Below, one piece after another: positions 34,511 through 42,756 of a DNA stretch of 64,000 nucleotides; the stretch's first letter is position 1; the number at the start of each line of letters is the position of its first letter. The notes below the pieces were generated by a model that had not been told where the DNA came from, made no database searches, and was given only the letters and a program-made list of their open reading frames with translations. Position numbers and translations under genes: made by a program. This DNA comes from Sphingomonas sp. AOB5 (GTDB taxonomy: Bacteria > Pseudomonadota > Alphaproteobacteria > Sphingomonadales > Sphingomonadaceae), in assembly GCF_029433115.1 (NCBI RefSeq), contig NZ_JARNTV010000014.1, positions 1-64,000 of the forward strand, given 5' to 3'.

Positions 34511-35389
34511 TTGCCTTCGTCGTTCGTCGATATCCATCCGCATGTAATCTCCGACGATGAGCATCGCTATCCCCCCGCCCCGCTGTTCGGCAAGCGTTCG
34601 GACTGGTCACAGGAAAGGCCGAGCACGGTCGAGACGCTGATCGCCCAGATGGACGATGCCGGCGTGGCCCAGGCCGCAGTCGTGCACAGCTCGACCACCT
34701 ATGGCTTCGACAACAGCTACGTCGTCGATGCGTGCAACGCGTATCCTGATCGCCTGATCGCGGTCGGATCGGTCGATGTGCTGGCGCCCGATGCGGCCGA
34801 CACGATCCGCAGCTGGACCGGCAAGGGACTGGCCGGGCTGCGCGTCTTCACCGGCGGCAGCACCAAGGAATTCGATGCCAGCGAGCTGGACGATCCGCGC
34901 GCCTATCCGGCGTGGGAACTGCTCGGCGAGCTGGGCCTGACCATGTGCATCCAGACCGGCCCGGTCGGCCTCGCCGCCGTCACCGCGCTGGCGAAGCGCT
35001 TTCCCACTGTACCGATCATCCTCGATCATCTCGGCCGCCCCGACGTTACCGATGGTCCGCCCTATGCCGCGGCGCAGAGCCTGTTCGACCTCGCAGAGAT
35101 CGGTTCGATCTATCTCAAGCTCACCCCGCGGATCATGGGCGATTGCGTGAAGGGTGAAGCGACCCCGGAGACCTTGTTCCCGAAGCTGGCGGAGACGTTC
35201 GGCGCGCGGCGCATGGCCTGGGGCTCCAACTATCCCACATCGCCCGGCACGCTGGCCGAGATCCTCGCCACGGCGCAGGGCCGGCTCGCCTGCCTGAGCG
35301 CAGAGGATCGCGAATGGATTTTCGGCGGGACCGCCCGGACGCTATACCCGCAACTGACAACAGAGACGCGGATCGCGCGCGCTGGCTGA
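34511..35389 (+). CDS. LigI-like amidohydrolase (2-pyrone-4,6-dicarboxylate lactonase family)
   Basis: A 292-residue cytoplasmic amidohydrolase (COG3618) with VDIHPHVISDDEHRYP (metal-binding HxH), ILDHLGRPDVTDG and MAWGSNYPTSPG. The ILDHLGRPDV segment matches LigI, which opens the lactone 2-pyrone-4,6-dicarboxylate to 4-oxalomesaconate; other family members hydrolyse sugar lactones. Given LigJ, LigA and LigB in the same run, a LigI-like role is reasonable but not proven. Start is a TTG at 34511 preceded by AGGAGCAGG. The 130 bp before it contain a weak 7-bp hairpin (34446-34469) and no gene. Confidence 0.78.
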   Translation: MPSSFVDIHPHVISDDEHRYPPAPLFGKRSDWSQERPSTVETLIAQMDDAGVAQAAVVHSSTTYGFDNSYVVDACNAYPDRLIAVGSVDVLAPDAADTIRSWTGKGLAGLRVFTGGSTKEFDASELDDPRAYPAWELLGELGLTMCIQTGPVGLAAVTALAKRFPTVPIILDHLGRPDVTDGPPYAAAQSLFDLAEIGSIYLKLTPRIMGDCVKGEATPETLFPKLAETFGARRMAWGSNYPTSPGTLAEILATAQGRLACLSAEDREWIFGGTARTLYPQLTTETRIARAG

Positions 35390-35401
35390 GGAGAGGTCGC
35401 A

Positions 35402-36700
35402 ATGAGTGCTGTAGCTGAAGGCGCCGCGCCACCGGCGAGTGTCGATACCAAGTCTGTCGCGGCTGCGGCCGCGCCGTGGGGCATCCTCGCGCTGCTGACG
35501 GTCGGCGTGCTGATCGCCTATTTCGACCGGACGAGCATTTCCTCGGCACTGGCCGACAAGCCGTTCGTCGAGCATTTCGGCATGACCAACGCCGATCGCG
35601 GCTTCGTCGCCGGGGCGTTCTTCTGGTCGTACATGGCGATGCAGATGCCGATGGGCTGGCTGGTCGATCGCTATGGCGTGAAATACACCTATGCGATCTG
35701 CTTCGCCTTGTGGTGCCTCGCCACCGCCGCGACCGGACTGATGACCGCCGTGATCGGCCTGTTCATCATGCGCCTGGTCGTCGGGCTGACCGAAGCGATC
35801 GTGACCCCCGCCAGCTATCGCTGGATCCGCCTGAACATGCCGGAGAGCCATGCGGGCACCGCAGTCGGCATCTTTGCCATGGGCAACAAGATCGGCATCG
35901 CCATCGGCGCGCCGATCGCCGCCTGGCTGATCGTGACCTTCGACTGGCGGCTGATGTTCATCCTGTCGGGTCTCGCCGGGCTGGTCTGGCTGATCCCGTG
36001 GATGCTGCTGGTGAAGTCCGACTATCTCAAGAAGGGCGAGATCCGCGCCGCGCAGCGCAAGACCGGCGCGGTGACCTTCCGCAGCATCATCTCCTCGCCG
36101 GTCATCTGGGGGGCGATGATCGTCAACTTCTGCTACGGCTATTTCTCATTCTACTGCATGACCTGGATGCCGGCCTATCTGGTCGACGCGCAGGGTCTCT
36201 CGCTGCAGCAATCGGGCCTCTACACCTTTTTCAGCTTTGCCGGGATCGCCATCGTCGCGATCGTCGCGGGCTGGGCCGCGGACCGGCTGATCGCGCGCGG
36301 CTACGATCCGATCGTCACCCGCAAGGTGTTCATCGTCGCCGGCTTTTTCGGGGCCTGCACGGTGCTGCTGGGCGCGTTCGCACACAGCCTGGAATGGGCG
36401 CTGTTCTGGAACGTGTTCTCGCTGTCGTGCCTGGGCCTCGCCACAGCGAACAATCTCGCCTTGTGCAAGATCACGCTGATCCCGCCGCCGGCCATCGGCC
36501 TGTCGGTCGGCGTGCAGCAGGTGGCGGGCACCGCTTCCGGCGGCGTCGCGGCGACCCTGTCGGGATGGCTGCTTCATACGACCGGCAGCTACACCGCGCC
36601 GATGATGGTGATCGTGGTGTTCCTGATGATCGGGGCCGCGGCCTGCGTCAGCCTGCTGCGCCCGAAATGGTCGCCCAAAGTCACCCAGATTGCCGATTGA
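35402..36700 (+). CDS. MFS transporter, anion:cation symporter (ACS) family
   Basis: A 432-residue inner-membrane carrier with about 12 spans. AYFDRTSISSALADKPFVEHF, FFWSYMAMQMPMGWLVDRYG (loop 2-3 DRYG motif) and RLVVGLTEAIVTPASYRW are typical of the ACS family, which imports organic acids such as phthalate, hydroxyphenylacetate, glucarate and galactonate. In this cluster it is the probable importer of an aromatic acid released in the periplasm. Its ATG follows GAGGAGAGG, 12 bp after the LigI-like gene. Confidence 0.87.
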   Translation: MSAVAEGAAPPASVDTKSVAAAAAPWGILALLTVGVLIAYFDRTSISSALADKPFVEHFGMTNADRGFVAGAFFWSYMAMQMPMGWLVDRYGVKYTYAICFALWCLATAATGLMTAVIGLFIMRLVVGLTEAIVTPASYRWIRLNMPESHAGTAVGIFAMGNKIGIAIGAPIAAWLIVTFDWRLMFILSGLAGLVWLIPWMLLVKSDYLKKGEIRAAQRKTGAVTFRSIISSPVIWGAMIVNFCYGYFSFYCMTWMPAYLVDAQGLSLQQSGLYTFFSFAGIAIVAIVAGWAADRLIARGYDPIVTRKVFIVAGFFGACTVLLGAFAHSLEWALFWNVFSLSCLGLATANNLALCKITLIPPPAIGLSVGVQQVAGTASGGVAATLSGWLLHTTGSYTAPMMVIVVFLMIGAAACVSLLRPKWSPKVTQIAD

Positions 36701-36710
36701 GGACTGAACA

Positions 36711-37712
36711 ATGGCGAAGATCGTATTCGGCATGGCCGTGCCGCACAGCGGCATGCTGGGCCAGGCCCCCGAGGACTGGCTGACTAACGGCGAGCGCGAC
36801 CGCAAGAATCCCGAGCTGTGGTATCGCAACCGCACCTGGACCTATCCCGAGCTGGAAGCCGAGCGCGGCGCGGCGTTCGAGCCGTTCCTGACCATCGAGG
36901 AGCGCACCGAACGCGCCACCCGCTGCCGCGCGGCGCTCGACGAGATGGCCGAGGCGTACAAGCGCGCCAATGTCGATGTCGCGATCATCCTGGGCAAGGA
37001 CCAGAAGGAGATCTGGCCCGACCAGTCGCCCTCGATCACCATCTATACCGGCGAGGACGTGCATAACGGCCCGCCCCAGCGCCCGGTCTATGCGCCCGAT
37101 CACCATGTCGTGCACAAGGCCTATCCCGAGCTGGCGACCTATCTGATCGACACGTTTCAGGAGCAGGGCTTCGACCTGAACGATCTCCAGGCCTGGCCGG
37201 AAAATGTGTGGATGGCACAGCGTCAGGGGATGCGGCCGGATTATCCGGTCGTCCCGCACGCCTACAGCTTCGTCTACCACCAGATCATGGGCGACAATCC
37301 GCCGCCACACGTGCCGGTGCTGTTCAACCTGTTCTACCCGCCGACCCAGCCTTCGATGAAGCGCTGCATCGAGTTCGGCCGGGTGCTGCGCGACGCGATC
37401 GAGGCATGGCCGCAGGACGTGCGCGTGGCGGTGATCGCTTCGGGCGGCCTGTCGCACTTCGTCAATGACGAGGAATTCGACCGCGACGTGATGGGGAAGC
37501 TGGCCTCGTACGACTATGAGGGCCTCTCGGCGATCCCGAACGGCTATTACCAGTCGGGCACGTCCGAGGTGAAGATCTACAGCATCGTGATGATGGCGCT
37601 CCAGCAGACGGGCGCGGAAATGACTCTCGTCGATTATGTGCCGTGCTGGCGGACGCCCGCGGGCACCGGCGAAGGAATGGGTTTCATGTACTGGGATGCG
37701 AAGAACCAATGA
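36711..37712 (+). CDS. LigB-like class III extradiol dioxygenase homologue, variant metal site
   Basis: A 333-residue protein of the LigB superfamily: MAVPHSGML (His12), VIASGGLSHF (His249) and SGTSEVKIY (Glu286). The position of the second iron-binding histidine of LigB (YNDH) reads LGKDQKE here, putting Gln98 in its place by eye alignment. The long insert between residues 20 and 85 also differs from LigB. It may be a ring-cleavage dioxygenase for a bulkier catechol, or a repurposed LigB fold. It ends in an ATGA overlap with the aldolase gene, suggesting the aldolase acts on a product linked to it. Confidence 0.75.
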   Translation: MAKIVFGMAVPHSGMLGQAPEDWLTNGERDRKNPELWYRNRTWTYPELEAERGAAFEPFLTIEERTERATRCRAALDEMAEAYKRANVDVAIILGKDQKEIWPDQSPSITIYTGEDVHNGPPQRPVYAPDHHVVHKAYPELATYLIDTFQEQGFDLNDLQAWPENVWMAQRQGMRPDYPVVPHAYSFVYHQIMGDNPPPHVPVLFNLFYPPTQPSMKRCIEFGRVLRDAIEAWPQDVRVAVIASGGLSHFVNDEEFDRDVMGKLASYDYEGLSAIPNGYYQSGTSEVKIYSIVMMALQQTGAEMTLVDYVPCWRTPAGTGEGMGFMYWDAKNQ

Positions 37713-38566
37713 CCGATCAGCGCCTCAACGGTATCATCCGCGCATGGGAAGCGGGCAAGCCGGCCTTCACCTGCTTCGCCAAGGTCGACAAGCTGACCGC
37801 GCAGGAACTGACCGACGCACCCTATGATGGCGTGGTCTATGAGATGGAGCATAACCCGTACGACGTCGCCGCTTTGGGCGACGCGCTCCAGTATATGCTC
37901 AACCGCAAGAAGATCGCCGAGAGCGGATCGGTCGCGCCTGCGGTGACCCCGCTGGCGCGCATCCCGGCCAATGGCGTCGAGATGAACCAGAGCTTCGCCA
38001 AGCAGGTGCTCGATCGCGGCGTCTATGGCGTGATCACCCCACATGTCGCGACCGTCGAACAGGCGTACAACGCCGTCGCCTCGTGCCGCTATGCCAAGCC
38101 GACCGGCGCGGCGCTGTACGAACCCAAGGGCGTACGCGGCGATGGTCCGGCCACCGCGGCGCGTTATTGGGGTCTCACCCAGAGCGAATATTATGCCAAG
38201 GCCGATGTGTGGCCGCTCGCGCCGCATGGCGAGTTGCTGGTCGGGCTGATGATCGAGAGCCCCGAAGCGATCGAGAATCTCGACGATATCCTCGCCAATG
38301 TCCCCGGCATCGGCTTCTGCCTGATCGGCGAAGGCGATCTGTCGCAGGCGCTCGGCTATCCGCGCCAGTACGAGCATCCCGAAGTGGTCGATGCGATGCG
38401 CCGCATTGCCGAGACCTGCCACAAGCACAAGGTCGTGGTCGGCAATCCGCATGTCGGCGCGAAGAATGTCGAGCGGCTGCTCAACGAGGGATATCGCTTC
38501 CTGATGTCCGCGCCGACGCGAAGCTATGGCGTCGTCGGGCAGGGTCGCGAGCTGGCGGGCTATTAA
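37709..38566 (+). CDS. HpcH/HpaI-type aldolase
   Basis: A 285-residue class II aldolase of the HpcH/HpaI family (PF03328) with YEMEHNPYD, PLARIPANGVEMNQ, GLMIESPEAIENLDDIL (metal-binding Glu) and IGEGDLSQALG (metal-binding Asp). It should cleave a 4-hydroxy-2-oxo acid to pyruvate plus an aldehyde or oxo acid. In the standard protocatechuate 4,5-pathway this step is done by the RraA-like LigK, which is absent here, so this enzyme may replace it. Its ATG overlaps the previous TGA. A weak hairpin (38575-38591) follows. Confidence 0.8.
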   Translation: MTDQRLNGIIRAWEAGKPAFTCFAKVDKLTAQELTDAPYDGVVYEMEHNPYDVAALGDALQYMLNRKKIAESGSVAPAVTPLARIPANGVEMNQSFAKQVLDRGVYGVITPHVATVEQAYNAVASCRYAKPTGAALYEPKGVRGDGPATAARYWGLTQSEYYAKADVWPLAPHGELLVGLMIESPEAIENLDDILANVPGIGFCLIGEGDLSQALGYPRQYEHPEVVDAMRRIAETCHKHKVVVGNPHVGAKNVERLLNEGYRFLMSAPTRSYGVVGQGRELAGY

Positions 38567-38660
38567 GCAGAATTGCGGGCTTGCCCCCCGCGTCAAAGTT
38601 TATCGCTGACCGCAACAATCCAATGCGCCAATTCGGCAACCGGGCATTCATAGGGATGAT

Positions 38661-38679
38661 GGGCGGTCACGAACCGCCC
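38661..38679 (+). other. Leader hairpin upstream of the TonB receptor gene
   Basis: GGGCGGT (38661-38667) and ACCGCCC (38673-38679) form a perfect 7-bp stem with a 5-base loop in the 184-bp gap before the receptor ATG. There is no T-run after it. It may be a leader structure or a weak terminator of the upstream genes. Confidence 0.4.
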
Positions 38680-38750
38680 CGATGATCCGGCCCCGGCACA
38701 AGACCGGCGCAGCACGGATCGGTCGCAGATAATCGGACCAGGGGAGGCAT

Positions 38751-41597
38751 ATGAAAAGCTCGATCCGTTACGCTCTGCTGCTCGGCGGCGCATCCATGCT
38801 CGGACTTGCGAGCGCAGCCCAGGCGCAGGACGCACCCGCCGCAGACACCGAACAGGCAGATACGCCGGCCGAACCCGAACTGGTCGTCACCGGCTCGCGC
38901 GTCATCAAGAACGGCAACAACAGCCCGTCGCCGGTCACCGTCGTGCAGACCAGCGACCTGCTTACCACCCAGCCCGGCGCGAACCTTGCCGATGCGCTCA
39001 ACGTGCTGCCGGTGTTCGCCGGTTCGCGTGGTGCTGGCAGCAATCCCAGCACCGGCGGCAGCGCATCGGGCGGCAACGGATCGGCCAACCAGCTCAACCT
39101 GCGCAACCTGGGCATCACCCGCACGCTGGTGCTGATGGACGGGCTGCGCATTCCGCCGACGCTGTTCAACGGCGCGGTCGACGTCGACCTGATCCCGCAG
39201 ATGCTGGTCCAGCGCGTCGACGTGGTGACCGGCGGCGCCTCGGCCGTCTATGGCTCGGACGCGGTGACCGGCGTGGTCAATTATGTGCTCGACCGCAACT
39301 TCACCGGGCTGAAGCTCGAGGCCAGCTCGGGCGTTTCCGAATATGGCGATGCGCGCCAGATCGACGCCGGCATCGCATGGGGCACCAATCTGGGCGAGAA
39401 CGCCCATTTCGAGGCCAGCTACCAATATCATGACGGCAGCGGCATCCTGCGCCGCTCGGATCGCCCGTGGATGAATCTGGTCGGCGTTGCCGGCGCGGGC
39501 ACCACGGCCAATCCGTTCACGCTCTACAGCAATCTGCGCCAGCGCGATTATCCCGCGGGCGGCGTGATCACCACCGGTCCGCTGACCAATCAGGTGTTCA
39601 AGACCAACGGCGTGCTCAGCCCCTTCACCAACGGCACGGCGACCGGCACCGCCGCGCTTCAGGTCGGCGGCGATGGCGGCACCTGGGATTCGTCGCTGCT
39701 CCAGCCACTCGAATCGCACCAGTTGTTCGCCCGGCTCGACTATGATTTCTCGAGCACGACGCGCGCCTATGTGCAGTTCTCCGGCACGTTCAAGCAGAAC
39801 GAAAATTACGCGGAATATTTCCGCCTCAACAACGTCCAGCTGACCAGCAACAATCCGTTCCTGACACTGGCGCAGCAGACCGCGCTGGCCGGCGGCGGCA
39901 CCACCTTCCGCTTCCGCAAGACGATGAGCGACGGGCCCGACCGGCGCCAGCATTCGCTGTCGGATTCGGATCAGTGGATGGTCAATGCCGGGCTGGCGGG
40001 CAGCATCGGCGGCTTCGACTGGGGCCTCGACTATGTCCATGGCCGCGCGACGCTGACCACCCGCGTCGAGAACAACATGAACCAGCAGCGGCTGGCGGCG
40101 GCGCTGGACGCGGTGATCCACCCGACCAGCGGCCAGATCGTCTGCCAGGCATCGATCGCCAATCCCTCGGGCTATGGCAATTGCGTGCCGCTCAACCCGT
40201 TCGGTCCGACCTCGGAGAGCCAGGCGGCGCTCGATTACATCTATGGCACCACCCATTATCGCGCCGTCACGACGATGGACGATATCTCGGGCAGCATCTC
40301 GGGATCGCCGTTCGATACCTGGGCGGGTCCGCTGACGGTCGCGCTGTCGGGCGAGTGGCGCCGCGTGTCGTTCATCGCGAGTTCGGACGCGACGTCCGAG
40401 AATCTCGTGAACTGCGCGGGCATCCGCTACAACTGCGCCGCGACGCAGACCGTCTATTATCTCACGTTGCCGGCCAACCCGAAGGTCAGCCAGACGGTGT
40501 GGGAAGTGGCCGGCGAAATGAACGTGCCGCTGCTGCGCGATTCGGCGATCGCCAAACTGGTCGATGTCAGCGGTGCGGTGCGCTTCACCCGCTACAACAC
40601 CAGCGGCGATTACTGGACGTGGAAGGTCAGCGGCAACTGGCACCTGACCGACAATCTGCGCTTCCGCGGCACATGGTCGCGCGATATCCGCGCGCCAACG
40701 CTGTACGAGCTGTTCGCCGAACGCTTTGTGGTGAACGTCAACGGCACCGACCTGCTGACCGGCCTCAGCCCGATCATCCCGTCGATCAACGGCGGCAATC
40801 CGAACCTGAAGGCGGAAATCGGCAAGACGCTGACCGGCGGCGTGGTGTGGAAGGCAACGCCGCAGCTCACCTTCGCGATCGACGGCTATCAGATCCAGGT
40901 GACCGACGCGATCCTGGCCGTGAATGGCGGCGAGCCTTCGTTCCAGGCGGCCTGCTATGCCAGCAACGGCACCTCGCCCTATTGCGACCTGCAGCGCCGC
41001 CCGGGCAGCTTCACCGACGCCTCGGCCGCGAATGCGTGGACCGCGGTGTACAACGGCCTGTTCAACATCTCGGAGATCAAGACCTGGGGTGTCGATGCGG
41101 AGATCAACTATAATGGTCGCCTGTTCGGCATGCCGGTCAATGTCCGCCTGCTCGGCGCCTATCAGCCGCATCTGTGGTTCCGCCAGCCCAACGTGGCGAG
41201 CCGCGATCAGGCGGGTGCCGCGTTCGGTCCGGTCGGCTTCGCCGCCACGCCGACGGTGCGCCTCACCGGCTTCGTCCGGCTGAAGCCGGTGGAGAATTTC
41301 ACCGTCGACATCATGCAGCGCTGGCGCAACGCGATGAAGCTGCAGAACGAAGGCATCTTCGCCGCCGGCAGCAACCGCATGGAAGCGTTCGGCACGACCA
41401 GTATCAATCTGAGCTGGAGCGTCCCGTCCAAGTCCGAGATGGAGTTCTATGTGAACGTCCAGAACATCTTCGACGCGACGCCGCCGATCGGCGGCTTCAC
41501 CGGGAACGGCACGCGTGCCGGTCTTCGCGACGGCTATGCCTATGGCGACGATGTGCGCGGCCGTTACTGGACCGCAGGGGTCAAGATGAAGTTCTGA
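38751..41597 (+). CDS. TonB-dependent receptor of the catabolic island
   Basis: A 948-residue outer-membrane receptor with a signal peptide (LLLGGASMLGLASAAQAQ), TonB-box region PELVVTGSRVI, plug segments LRNLGITRTLVLMDGLRIPP and YGSDAVTGVVNYVLD, and terminal strand RYWTAGVKMKF. It is a clear paralogue of the receptor at 21237. Being embedded between the aldolase and ligA genes on the same strand, it probably imports the island's aromatic or aryl-conjugate substrate. GGGGAGG precedes the ATG. A hairpin separates it from ligA. Confidence 0.93.
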   Translation: MKSSIRYALLLGGASMLGLASAAQAQDAPAADTEQADTPAEPELVVTGSRVIKNGNNSPSPVTVVQTSDLLTTQPGANLADALNVLPVFAGSRGAGSNPSTGGSASGGNGSANQLNLRNLGITRTLVLMDGLRIPPTLFNGAVDVDLIPQMLVQRVDVVTGGASAVYGSDAVTGVVNYVLDRNFTGLKLEASSGVSEYGDARQIDAGIAWGTNLGENAHFEASYQYHDGSGILRRSDRPWMNLVGVAGAGTTANPFTLYSNLRQRDYPAGGVITTGPLTNQVFKTNGVLSPFTNGTATGTAALQVGGDGGTWDSSLLQPLESHQLFARLDYDFSSTTRAYVQFSGTFKQNENYAEYFRLNNVQLTSNNPFLTLAQQTALAGGGTTFRFRKTMSDGPDRRQHSLSDSDQWMVNAGLAGSIGGFDWGLDYVHGRATLTTRVENNMNQQRLAAALDAVIHPTSGQIVCQASIANPSGYGNCVPLNPFGPTSESQAALDYIYGTTHYRAVTTMDDISGSISGSPFDTWAGPLTVALSGEWRRVSFIASSDATSENLVNCAGIRYNCAATQTVYYLTLPANPKVSQTVWEVAGEMNVPLLRDSAIAKLVDVSGAVRFTRYNTSGDYWTWKVSGNWHLTDNLRFRGTWSRDIRAPTLYELFAERFVVNVNGTDLLTGLSPIIPSINGGNPNLKAEIGKTLTGGVVWKATPQLTFAIDGYQIQVTDAILAVNGGEPSFQAACYASNGTSPYCDLQRRPGSFTDASAANAWTAVYNGLFNISEIKTWGVDAEINYNGRLFGMPVNVRLLGAYQPHLWFRQPNVASRDQAGAAFGPVGFAATPTVRLTGFVRLKPVENFTVDIMQRWRNAMKLQNEGIFAAGSNRMEAFGTTSINLSWSVPSKSEMEFYVNVQNIFDATPPIGGFTGNGTRAGLRDGYAYGDDVRGRYWTAGVKMKF

Positions 41598-41605
41598 ACC
41601 GCTAT

Positions 41606-41634
41606 GCTCCCGCCCGCAGCCCCCGGGCGGGAGC
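41606..41634 (+). terminator. Intra-operon hairpin between the receptor gene and ligA
   Basis: A perfect 11-bp stem (41606-41616 with 41624-41634) with a 7-base loop, nine bases after the receptor stop and 19 before the ligA ATG. No T-run follows, so it could set relative transcript levels or stability rather than terminate fully. Confidence 0.6.
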
Positions 41635-41653
41635 GCAGCCAGTCGAGGTGAAG

Positions 41654-41917
41654 ATGGTCAAGGTCGAGCCGGGCAAGTTCAATCTGGACGCGGCGCTCAG
41701 GGGCTATGCGCTCAACAAGATGTGCCACACGCTCAACCGGGCCGATGCCCGCGCCGCCTTTTCGGCCGACGAAGCGGGCTATTGCGCGCGGTTCGGGCTT
41801 ACCGATGAAGAGTCCGCCGCCGTGCAGGCGCGCGACAAGCCGCGCCTCTTCGCGCTGGGCGGCAATATGTATTTCCTGGCCAAGCTCGACCGGGTGAAGA
41901 AAGCGGAGGCGAACTGA
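41654..41917 (+). CDS. ligA: Protocatechuate 4,5-dioxygenase alpha chain (LigA-like)
   Basis: An 87-residue LigA-domain protein (NKMCHTLNRADARAAFSADE, FGLTDEESAAVQARD, ALGGNMYFLAKL). It is shorter than the 139-residue SYK-6 LigA but covers the conserved core, as in several gallate/methylgallate enzymes. The small subunit caps the active site of LigB and helps bind the aromatic substrate. Its TGA overlaps the ATG of ligB (TGATG), giving equal translation of the two subunits. Confidence 0.88.
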   Translation: MVKVEPGKFNLDAALRGYALNKMCHTLNRADARAAFSADEAGYCARFGLTDEESAAVQARDKPRLFALGGNMYFLAKLDRVKKAEAN

Positions 41918-42756
41918 TGGCGCGCATCACCGGCGGCCTCGGCACCTCGCACGTGCCCATGATCGGCCGCACCATCGCCGCGGGCACCCAGGCCGAAGTC
42001 TCGTTCGCACCCTTTTTCGACGGCTATGTTCCGGTCCATCGCTGGCTGGGCGAGCGCAAGCCGGACGTGGCGATCGTGTTCTACAATGATCACGGCCTCA
42101 ATTTCGCGCTCGACAATATGCCGACCTTCGCGATCGGTGCGGCGGGCGAATATCGCAATGCCGACGAAGGCTGGGGCGAACCGGAACCGCGCAGTTTCCG
42201 CGGCGCACCCGAACTTTCCTGGCACCTGATCCAGTCGCTCGTCGCCGACGAGTTCGATCCCAGCGTCTGCCGCGAGATGCTGTTCGACCATGCCGGCATC
42301 ACCGCGCTCGACCTGCTCTATCCCGGCCATGACGTGCCGGTGGCGGTGATCCCCATCGTCATCAACGCGGTCCAGCCGCCGCTGCCCACGCCGCTGCGCT
42401 GCTACAAGCTCGGCCAGGCGATCGGCCGTGCCGTCGCATCGTTCGGACAGGATATCGGCGTGCTGATCGTCGGCAGCGGCGGCCTGTCGCACGAGCTGGG
42501 CGAGTTCGGGAAGATCAACCAGCCGTTCGACCGGATGACGATGGACAAGATCGTCGCCGATCCCGAAGCCCTCACCCGCTACACCAATGACGAGATCGTC
42601 GATCTGGCCGGTGCGCAGGGGCTGGAGCTGATGACCTGGATCGCGATGCGCGGCGCCGTGGCGGGCGCAGTCGATGTGGTGTCGAGCGTCTATCACGCGC
42701 CGATCTCGCACACCGGCGGCGCGATGATGCTGATCGAACCAAAGGCTGAAGCATGA
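41917..42756 (+). CDS. ligB: Protocatechuate 4,5-dioxygenase beta chain (LigB-like)
   Basis: A 279-residue class III extradiol dioxygenase with all ferrous-iron ligands and the catalytic base of LigB: TSHVP (His12), FYNDHG (His59), GSGGLSHELG (His192) and QGLELMTW (Glu237). It cleaves protocatechuate, or a related catechol such as gallate, between C4 and C5 using oxygen, giving 4-carboxy-2-hydroxymuconate semialdehyde or its analogue. It is coupled to ligA and, by an ATGA overlap, to the ceramidase-like gene. No LigC dehydrogenase is present, which would suit gallate better than protocatechuate; this is inference. Confidence 0.9.
   Translation: MARITGGLGTSHVPMIGRTIAAGTQAEVSFAPFFDGYVPVHRWLGERKPDVAIVFYNDHGLNFALDNMPTFAIGAAGEYRNADEGWGEPEPRSFRGAPELSWHLIQSLVADEFDPSVCREMLFDHAGITALDLLYPGHDVPVAVIPIVINAVQPPLPTPLRCYKLGQAIGRAVASFGQDIGVLIVGSGGLSHELGEFGKINQPFDRMTMDKIVADPEALTRYTNDEIVDLAGAQGLELMTWIAMRGAVAGAVDVVSSVYHAPISHTGGAMMLIEPKAEA

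Noticed and set aside
38667-41171. An 834-codon open frame antisense to the TonB receptor gene
   Set aside because: It is Arg/His/Ala-rich, has no domain I recognise, and is the complement-frame shadow of a well-supported receptor; high GC content keeps such frames open.
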